Shown piece after piece: positions 55,346 through 64,000 of a stretch of 64,000 bases of DNA. The position numbers were made by a program, and so were the translations under genes. The stretch is from Nautilus pompilius (lineage: Eukaryota > Mollusca > Cephalopoda > Nautilida > Nautilidae). The notes under the pieces were generated by a model, which saw only the letters and a list, made by a program, of their open reading frames with translations, was not told the origin of the DNA and did not search any database. The DNA lies in assembly GCA_018389105.1 (NCBI GenBank), contig JACATO010001089.1, forward strand, positions 124,001-188,000, written 5' to 3'. Within the stretch, counting starts at the first letter, position 1, and the number at the start of each line of letters is the position of its first letter.

Positions 55346-58300
55346 GGGAGAAAAGATATAACCTCGCATAAATTATTCAGTGAGTACTGAAATGAAGGTT
55401 GGCCAGCAGGGAATAGAGGTGATAACGCTGCTCACAAATAATTGATTCAGACAGTAGTTTTTATAGGCTTAAGCATTTTTCATTTCATGATCAACACAAA
55501 TGTGAAAGATGGTGGGTCTCCTAGCAATTCACTTGCAGGCGGGTGCAACTGTTGAGAGAGAGAGAGAATTGAGAATTAACTATAATTGGCTTTGCTTTCT
55601 GTAGGACCAATATTATATGAATATATCCATTATTCATGATTTTTCTTTCTTCTGATAGTTAATAAAATGGATAAGTAAATAAAAGCAAAGCCTGCAGATT
55701 ACATGAATATAATAAAACATGTTAATGCAAAAAAATTTGGCATTTATAGAGTGGTTTTAAAAAACAACATAAAGTACCATATATTTATGATGATAGATAA
55801 TCCTCCTTTTCCAGCAGTGATAAATGATAATAACTTTGAAAAACTATACTGCTTTAGTCACTAATAATGAAAGTTTGTCTAATCCTTTTGTTGTTTTTGT
55901 TTTCTTGGTACTCTTAAGAACCTTTCATCTAGATATAACATAACTTTTCTGTATGAACATATGATGATAACACGTCAACAAACAATAATAGCAGCCATTT
56001 TTATTTTTTGAAATACGAATGAATTATAGATACTAATGTAAAGTGTGGTACGAGAAAGCTGATGCTAGATAGAGCATGTTAATATTTTATATCTTCATGA
56101 TGCAGTTGCTTAGTTTTTAACTGATGGACGTGCTAAAACAGGTATTCTGGTTTGTGTATACAAGAATGCACTAACTTATTTGAAAAAAGAAAAATCTTAA
56201 CAGAGAAACTTTTAAAAATTATTACACAACCTGCAGCTCAGTTTTGTAATTTTCTTGCTTAATGTAATGCATTAGCCACCAAATACGTTCGTGAGAAGCG
56301 GGGGTGGACAAAAATTAAGTTTCTAATACTTGTGATTTAACATTTCTGATAAGTGTAGATAGTATGAGTTAGTAATACTGAAGGGTGGTGGAATTAGGTA
56401 GCAATCATCAATAAAAGTCTGTTAAGGTATGAACTCTGTGGTTTAACTTATCAGTATTCACAATGCTAGATGTAATTTCTTTGTCTGCCATCTGTCTGGT
56501 ATCCCACATTTGCAGAGAGTCCTACAATTGATGGTGGTACTATGAAATAGCAGGTAGATCTGATTCAAATTAGGTCTTTCCAGCAGTGAGCTGACAGAAG
56601 AGTGCGGTGGTTGCTACAAAAATAAAAATCATGAGTCACGATGGAGACCATCATAATCATGAAGAGCAGCATCTCTACTGATTTTCTGTTTTTGCACAGA
56701 AAAAAACAAAAATCTAGAACCCATTGTGCGGTTAGATAAATAAATATAAAACAAAATATGCAAAGAATATCAAAGTAATATTTTTTCTTTCTTTATTTCT
56801 AACACCCAGCTACAAACAAAAACAACTTTAAAAATCTAAATTGAAAGTGATGGATTTTCTTTTTAAGTTGGTAAATTGGGAAATTTTGCTTCGAAGTTGT
56901 CAGACTGCCACTGGAACTGGAAACCCTAACAAAGACGCAGTTCGTAGAATTTTTTCTTTAAAGATCCCTTTTTTCCAGCTTATTTGTGCCAAATAAAACA
57001 GAAGTGAATAAAGTGAAGATGACCAGATGAAAAATGTTTCAAAATAAGTCATAAAACACCATTTTTCGCCAGGGGTGGCAAAAGAAACCATACTCTTTTG
57101 TATATTTTTTTAAAGCTGCTCCATTGAAAAAATATAAAAGTATTTAGACATAATTATTAAATTATAGAAATGTTTTAATACCAGAGTCCAGTTGGAGGCA
57201 AAGTCTTCTGCTACCCCACCAAATGAAATCCGCTGGCACCACCCCTGGTAAAAAAGGATGCAATGGATGATGGTAAATGCAGAATATGTTTGGATATGGA
57301 AATAAAAATCACATTTTAATTCAAATATGTCAAACAAGAGTAAATAATGATTTGCACTAAAAAACAAATTAAAATAAGGTAACAGCATTGCTGTTATTCT
57401 CACTGTTGATATGCAGAAGAGAAAATAAACAATGTAATGTTGTAGATGAGAATATGGTTTTCTTTTTTTAAAAGCTCGGTTAGAAAAACTTTTAGGTTTA
57501 TCGAGAAAAAAAAAACCTATTAGTAAACAGAGTTTTAGCACTAAAATTAGTAATAGGTAGCCATGGCTGAATGTTTTGCATCAACCTGCTGAACTTGTGT
57601 AATGATGTCATGTTTACGTATTAAAGCATACACAACTTTGCAGTTTTCCACATGTAAAAATGATCAAAATTGAAAAATGTGACAATTTCAAATCTATCAT
57701 GCAGCTTATGAATCATGGAGATGTGTGACTCAATTAAAAATATTAAAAAGCAAACTTTGAAAGAAATTTTGTTAAATTTCTGGGATGATTCAGAACTTTT
57801 GGCCATGGCTGAAGATAAACAAACAGGGAGAATATTTAAAGGTCAGTGTAGTAGATTATTATTAGAAATGTTCAGACGAAATCCAACTGAAATAGCAACA
57901 CTCTAATAGTATCTGGCTGGGTTTCATCTGAATGTCATTAGTAGAACCTAAATATTTTTTAAAAAGGTTGAAAAGAAAGAAAAAGAAGGGGGAAAAACCC
58001 TAATAAATTTGAATAAACATAAACAACATAGTATTTTATTTAGTTTTAGTGTTTAAGTGAAGAAAAGTTTAGGTTTTTTAAAGAACAATGTCAAAATGCC
58101 TTATTGTTTGGTAACTGAAAATACACTATAGAGTAGCTGACTGCTCCAATCATATAAAAGTCAGATAAGTTGAGTTTCATTTTTATTTCATTAGTTACAA
58201 GCCAAGAGTTTCTACAATTACTGAAATTAAAATTATGTTCTGCAGGCAAGATGAAACTAAATATGAAAATACGAAAAATTTTTTGTAAAATATAGAAGTA

Positions 58301-60436
58301 AACTAACAATCTCCAAAAAAGGAAACAACAAAGCTCTTCTTCACCAAACAGTTATATTTTATCTGTATTTAGGCATTCCATCATTTTTCTTAGTAATAGC
58401 TATCAAGAATTCACTTATCTTTTGTTCTATGATAGAGACATTTTAGCAGGAAATCTCCTGTCTTCACTCTAAATGATGAGAGATGTAATTTGTTATGCAA
58501 AATGAGAACTCCGCACAGTTTTGGTGTTAATAGCTTTCTCTCCATTCACAATTCATCACTGAAAAACCAACTGCAGATTACAAGAGAACCACAGAGTATC
58601 TTTCTCAACTTGAAAAAGTTAGAAACTTAGGGGTGCACTATTATCACACTTTCAATTTCACAACATTGACATGTGGTACTGACTTATAGATTTCTATCTT
58701 GATGCAATGACACAATGAAATTTTGTTGGATGATCTTAGTGATGCTGGGGTAGAGACACATATACCAGCAACCTGTTACTATAACTGTTTTGTTATCATT
58801 AAGAGATTTAGGGTAATGTAGGTGGTTGCTTGTGGTATTAATTGATGAATCCAGATACTGTCTGTCTTTTGAAGATGTTTGCCAACACAAGAGAGGATGA
58901 TGCCACATAAAGAATATCTGCTACAAGGCAGAGGAAGAGTTTATATCACTGATAGCATGAGCAGTACAGAGTACAAAGAATGGAATCCTTCCTATCTGTG
59001 TAATGAAGAGAGTATCTACCACACAATAACCAACATAAGTGTACCAGGATTATATTGCATATATGAAGAACGATCTACTGTGAAAGATATGCTAGGTTGA
59101 TAGTTTGCAACTATTGTAAGTCCACATCAGTATGTAGCTGCTACCAATTTTTTTAAATATCAGACCAGATAGAGATATTTGGAAGTTGTTTATTTTTCAC
59201 TCTTTTGTAAGAAAAAAAAGAGCATTTCGTAAAATATTTTGAATTGAATGGTTAAAGTGCCTGCCTCATGACACAGAGCAGTGAGGAAGGCACAGCATTT
59301 TTAATGACCCTTTTTTTGGCTCCTTATAGTGCCTTTAAAATGCATTTTCTGAAGTGTTAGTAATCAAATATTCTTTTTTCATATGTAAAAGCTTGTAGAA
59401 GAATTTACTGAAATGTTTTATCTAGTGAGTGAATAAAGGGTACAGAACTGTATGGTAACATACCTTTAAAATAAAGAAAAAGGGGATTCTGAACACGTGG
59501 AATGAGGGTGTGTAAATAAATACTGGCCTTACTGTATCGCAGTAAATTCCACCAAGTAGCCATGAGTATATTTGTTTATACAAACTCATGATTCTATATA
59601 TTATTCATAAGTATCAAATTTCTAATTAAAATAACTGTGGAATATTCTGATTTGCCATATCGCCTGTGTGCTGACTGAAAACAGTAATGTTTTACATTTT
59701 TCCTAATGCAGTAGGTGCTATTTTTATTTTATTTTACATAACAGGATCGAGATACATTTTTAAAACAAACTATTCCTTCATTTTGATAACCTCACTTTTC
59801 CTGTAAATGAGCAATTTTGAAGAAAATCAGTTAAACGATGAACGGCATAGAATGGAAAATTCTGCTTAAAAGGCAAACAAATTGTTGCTTTATAAGCTGT
59901 GATTTATAATCACTTATAATCCTGTAGATTCATTAGCTGTACCTTAATTTGTGAACATTTTATTTTAAAAAACCAACCAAACACGAATTATATGATTAAC
60001 ATTGATTAATAAGACCCCCAAGGAAAAAAACCTATTTGAATGCTGCTAGTTTTCTACTTATTTAGTTGGCAAACATACACTGGAGATCATAGTGGAATAG
60101 CAAACTTTAAAAAGTGTTTAATTTGACACTGCAAGAATACCAATTATTTGAAATCTAAATGTTCCTAAGTAAATTTTAAAAGGGCAAAAATAAGTTTAAT
60201 TTGTAGATATATCACTAATTGTAGAACGTTTGTTTAGATAGATTAATAAAAGTGTAATTTTTGTTTTGTTTCATCAAAGAATGAGTTCTGAAGTACAACA
60301 CACAAAGCATTCTGAAGACCAACTAGAAGAGGTTATTGCTCACAATTAGTTTATAGAGAAGACTGTTTATTCCTTAACATAAAAATGGTAAATAGTTTTG
60401 TTTAAAAGGACACTACTTGTCTTGAGAAGTATACGA

Positions 60437-60860
60437 GCAGCCAGTGATCTAATGGTAGACTACTACACTGCTAGTCTGATGGCCTGAGTTTGAATCCTGG
60501 TTAAAACTGGCTAGCTTTGGTGTATTTCCCTGGCAGAGTTTCTTCTCCCTTTTCCTCACCAGCCAACCATGTGAGTCTCCCACCCACCCAGGTACTCTGG
60601 TTTCTTCTCACATTTAAAAATGAAGAGTTCTATTAGGGTTTTCTGGGTACAAGTAGTAGACATTCCATGGGTTAGTCTTGACTGGTTTGCATCTCAACCA
60701 CCCCTCAAGAGCCCCCAACCATATACAAGTAACTACTTGCTTGGTCACCAAGGCTAGTATCTCACTTCCTCTTCCAGCTCACTGTGGTGAGATGCCCTTA
60801 GATCCCACATGTCTGGAAAGTGGTTTGCCAGGAATAGAAGTATATATAGCAGAGTACATT
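60437..60860 (+). mobile_element. tRNA-derived SINE, copy 3, longest copy
   Basis: The head has CAGTGATCTAATGGTAG and GAGTTTGAATCCTGG as A- and B-box-like elements. The body has GTGTATTTCCCTGGCAGAG, CTCACCAGCCAACCATGTGA, GGTTTCTTCTCACATTTAAA and TTCTATTAGGGTTTTCTGGG. The 3' part has CCCAACCATATACAAGTAAC and CTTCCTCTTCCAGCTC. At roughly 420 bases this is long for a tRNA SINE. A 75-codon frame across it is an artefact. Confidence 0.75.
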
Positions 60861-61301
60861 TTTCATTTAATTCCATCGTTGAAATCTTTTTGTTTTAAAA
60901 AGTAATGCTAAAACCTAATAAAATGAAAATTATTATTAGTTTTGTAATTAGCAATACTTGAGAACTGTGAACTGGGTTGGTAATTTTCAGAATACACTAC
61001 ATACACTTTAACAACTTTCTTTTTTCCACTTCTGCATAAATGCAATCTTAGGAGAAAAAATGTTTTATTGGATCTAAAATTGTGAAGAAAGAATAATAAA
61101 GATATTTACATGTTCTTTTAAATTATCTCCATTTTACTAAGCTTAGAGATATTTACTTTATTACTTACATATTCTGATTATGAAAATGAAACTAATACTG
61201 TGATAAAAAAGTGAAATAAATGATAATTCTTTGAAATCTTCATTTTATTATCATTAAGAATTTGCTTTCTGATGAAAATCCATCAGAAATACATAGCTTA
61301 C

Positions 61302-61510
61302 CTGGAGAACTTGCTCCCAATTTGCCATTCAACAAATTTCCATTAAGGTGGTGATGTGGGTTTGGTATTAGCGTTGGTCCTGGAGAGAGATCATACCCAT
61401 AACTTGGCCGCCTACCTTCTCTCCGGTTCCCATCGATAGCAGCCTGTAGCTCTTGTGGAGAGCTTAGCTTCAACTTTTCACATTCATATGGATAGAGATA
61501 TTTCATGTAC
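61302..61510 (-). CDS. ARID3, end of ARID domain and linker exon
   Basis: The acceptor TTTTGCTCAG ends at 61511 and the donor GTAAGC starts at 61301. The first G completes a Gln codon with the CA ending the upstream exon. The exon reads YMKYLYPYECEKLKLSSPQE, then LQAAIDGNRREGRRPSYGYD. This is the extended C-terminal part of the ARID, almost unchanged across ARID3 proteins and needed for DNA contact. The linker LSPGPTLIPNPHHHLNGNLL follows, then NGKLGASSP. The final G passes to the exon at 48100. The exon is 209 bases long and the reading is unambiguous. Confidence 0.95.
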
Positions 61511-62667
61511 CTGAGCAAAATCAATGGTATTAAGTATTAATCTCTCAGAAATAACAATGTTTGATAAACTGTTGAAAACATAATCCATCATTCTTATTGA
61601 TGTCTGATGTGTAATTGGATTTTCAAGGTTTCTGAAACAGGCAACAATAGACATTCGATTGATTAAAGTCCTACAATAGCTGCATCAATATGTGAACATT
61701 AATTTTTCATCACAACATACCATGAAAAAAAAAAATTGTTAATGAAATTATTTTGTCATCAGCCATTGAACAATAATTGCAAAGTGCTTTACAGAAATTG
61801 CTTAGAAATCAATATGGTCAGAAGCTCTCTGCTGTAATTAAAATCAGGCATTTGATCTTCTTTATACAGTGTAAATATCTGATTGTGTCTGATGAAAGCA
61901 ATATGATGTCCAGTGGTATTATCTGATTATCTCATGCTACTTGGCAATTAGTGACAAATAGGATTCTTTGTGCTGCTAGATTTAGCTGTGTTAAACACCT
62001 TTGTCCATGTTGAAAAACGCTTCTCGTATATACTCTACTGACAGAATTAAAAATGTAAAGCAGTAAACAATTACCAATAAAGGAAGATCAGAGAATCTGA
62101 TAGAAACAGTTAGCTTGTTCTATTATTTCTTTTTAAATTTCTAATATTTTCTACCCCTTCTGTCTACTAAATTCTTTTCTGATTTTTCCAAATGAAGTGG
62201 CCCAAAAATTTACAGAGAAGAAAACTACTGATTCTAATTTGAATAATGCACCAAATCAATTAAACTAATGAATCAGCTTGTCTTTTTCTACATGAACTTG
62301 TTCATGTAATTTAAGTCAAAAAAGTTCTGATTAAGAAAAAAAAATCTTTTTGGTTAAAGAATTTGATCTTTTTTTTCAAACCTATTTTCAAATTAATGAA
62401 ATCTGTACTCAAATTGACTTTTATTTATTCATGATACTACCATACTGTTAAAAACCTGAGCACATCCACTTAACCAATACCTTGGCAGCATACAAAAAAA
62501 CAAAATAATGATAAAATAAATAATTAATTAAAAAAAATAATTAGTTGTGTGTCCCTTAATTTTTTTTGCTAGCTAATAATGTTACCAGCATTTGCATTTG
62601 GTAACAGCACAGGTTCTGTACTAAAACCTGCATTAAAATCAAAATAACCTGTTTTCAGGCTATCAAC

Positions 62668-62735
<68 letters not shown>

Positions 62736-63177
62736 GAATTAATGGTTATTATTACTATTATTTTATGATTTTAAATCAACCAACAGGAGCCCTCATTGGT
62801 ATGACAGCAGCCTGATAATAACCTCTGGCATAATGGCTGAAAGATAGACTTGTAAGAATAAGTAACTTGCTCTTACAGTGATAAAAACAAATTAAATAGG
62901 TTTTTTGAGGATTTTTAATGTCTCTAGCATAAAAAGAAAATGATTTTGAAAAATTGTATTAATGGTAATGTCCTTTAACAAAGTTGAAAAGGAAGCAAAT
63001 CAACACCTGTCCAGTCTACAGTAAAGCCCGCATCAACTTAATATGAGTTGTTCAGATTGTAATCTTTGGGCATCTCTGTGGCAGCTCGGAATCATTTGGG
63101 TAATGCAAACAAAACGTTTTCTTCATATACTGAACGGTTCTGAACTAAGTTCTAAAGCATAATAGATATTTACTCAC
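61511..63177 (-). other. ARID3 intron, about 1.7 kb
   Basis: It runs from donor GTGAGTA at 63177-63171 to acceptor GCTCAG. It contains an (ATA)n microsatellite at 62668-62734 and otherwise unmarked AT-rich DNA. Confidence 0.9.
62668..62734. repeat. (ATA)n microsatellite
   Basis: About 22 perfect ATA repeats inside an ARID3 intron; length polymorphism is likely. Confidence 0.97.
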
Positions 63178-63361
63178 TGCGTTCGTAATGTAAAGGCTGC
63201 ACTAGTGATAGATGATGGCAAATTGAGTCCTTTTGTAATTTCACGCCATAGTTTTTTGTTTATAACTTCTACCAGTCCTCCTTTTGACACCACAAGACGA
63301 AATAATTCATATAAATCCAATGTCTGCTTTGCCATTATGGGTATCCTGTTTACAGGGGTGC
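63178..63361 (-). CDS. ARID3, core ARID DNA-binding exon (gene continues off the right edge)
   Basis: ARID3 proteins (Drosophila dead ringer/retained, vertebrate Bright) are nuclear factors that bind AT-rich DNA and act in development and cell-type-specific transcription. The acceptor TATATGTTTAG precedes the exon. Its GC start completes a Gly codon from an exon outside the window. It reads TPVNRIPIMAKQTLDLYELF, then RLVVSKGGLVEVINKKLWRE, then ITKGLNLPSSITSAAFTLRT. This is helices 2 to 5 of the ARID, including the KGGLVEVINKKLW and SITSAAFTLRTQY signatures that separate ARID3 from other ARID families. The donor GTGAGTA follows. Missing to the right are the start codon, the acidic N-terminus and the first ARID helix. 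In 63362-64000 I see no further exon. Confidence 0.96.
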
Positions 63362-64000
63362 CTAAACATATAAAAAAAAACAACAAGAAAATAACAAAAC
63401 AACAACAACAACAAAAAAGATTTAGCATATAAATACATAACTTTGATTCAGAAAATCTTTTCACCTTAAAGAAAAAAATTTCTAAAAGTTATACAGAACT
63501 GTTTCCTGGCTCCCTGTCTGCGGACTGCTGTTTTACAATGATAAGCCCACCCACAACAAACTCGGTCTGGAAAGAAGTGACCCAACACCGGCTAACACTC
63601 TAAAATCAGAAATAAGTGGGGTACATAAAATAGTTTCTGAATATATTCTACCTTTCTGGGCAGATGGCTGATTATAAAAAACCCCACAAAATAACAAACA
63701 TGATATAAAAAGTCTTTCTTTATAAGTAAAAATGAAATACAAAAAAAAAAACACAAGAATAATTTTTTAACATTAATACTATTTTCTTTAAACGGAATTA
63801 CTCCACCAAATTATTTTTCATATCCACATTCTAATTATCATGTATTGACACCTTTCCAGACATATTATTTTTATTTTATAATCTATACCTTGGCTCAGAT
63901 CAGATATCCAAATTGTGTTTTTATTACATAGACATATTTATGTAAGTTTTTAAATGTTAAGAGTTTGAATGATTGTCATCAACATTAGGCTGATAATTGA
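63362..64000 (-). other. ARID3 intron, right edge
   Basis: A T-rich acceptor tract lies next to 63361. A patch at 63495-63610 is GC-richer but has no ARID-like frame on the minus strand. The next upstream exon must lie outside the window. Confidence 0.7.

Larger units (their letters stand above)
48101..61301 (-). other. ARID3 intron, about 13.2 kb
   Basis: The donor GTAAGC at 61301-61296 pairs with the acceptor at 48105-48101. The intron splits the ARID-containing exon pair from the REKLES exons. It holds a possible mariner-like element, an (AAT)n run, a Tigger-derived element, two copies of the tRNA SINE and a (GA)n tract. Frames at 48870-49136 and 58879-59100 have no recognisable motif and I do not call exons there. 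Confidence 0.85.

Noticed and set aside
57110..57541. 143-codon minus-strand frame
   Set aside because: Phe/Leu/Ile-rich translation of AT-rich DNA; a short GC-richer core near 57190-57250 may be a repeat but has no family match.
58879..59100. 73-codon plus-strand frame with mixed composition
   Set aside because: An antisense frame overlaps its start and no motif or splice context supports it; it may be repeat-derived.

Overview
The window is animal nuclear DNA. It is AT-rich and gene-poor, with GT-AG introns, microsatellites, tRNA-derived SINEs and a mixed load of DNA transposons (Tc1, mariner, pogo/Tigger, MULE). I read it as a bilaterian invertebrate, most likely a lophotrochozoan such as a mollusc. 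That placement is inference from repeat style and gene structure, not a sequence search.

One host gene is supported. The 3' half of an ARID3-type transcription factor (dead ringer/retained/Bright family) lies on the minus strand, in four coding exons at 63361-63178, 61510-61302, 48100-47864 and 43217-43114. All three junctions have GT-AG borders and compatible phases. The exons give about 243 residues: most of the ARID domain, a low-complexity linker, a charged alpha-helical stretch and the C-terminal REKLES-type segment, then a TAG stop. The 5' exons lie beyond the right edge. The introns are about 1.7, 13.2 and 4.6 kb and hold SINEs, simple repeats and transposon remnants.

From 1 to about 24.9 kb there is no host gene I can support. 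This part is CpG-rich relative to the rest and carries a decayed Tc1 interrupted by a MULE with a 9-bp target duplication (10.86-13.25 kb), a decayed Tc1 on the minus strand (17.2-18.7 kb), and an intact 502-codon Tigger-type transposase in a complete 2175-bp element (19.2-21.4 kb). It also holds a short array of CRE-like TGACGTCA boxes (23.2-23.5 kb) and polypurine/polypyrimidine tracts. From about 24.9 kb to the right edge CpG is strongly depleted (29 versus 4 CpG in two hand-counted 600-bp samples), as expected of a methylated domain. It begins with a 30-copy, roughly 58-bp minisatellite (25.5-27.2 kb). A third Tc1 relic, a dead mariner, a Tc1 carrying a SINE and a pogo relic follow, and then the ARID3 gene.

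The functional content is one developmental regulator plus layers of mobile DNA. The best candidates for unusual biology are the CRE-like array, the intact GC-rich Tigger with its complex ends, the minisatellite with higher-order duplication, and the sharp CpG boundary about 18 kb past the ARID3 stop codon.
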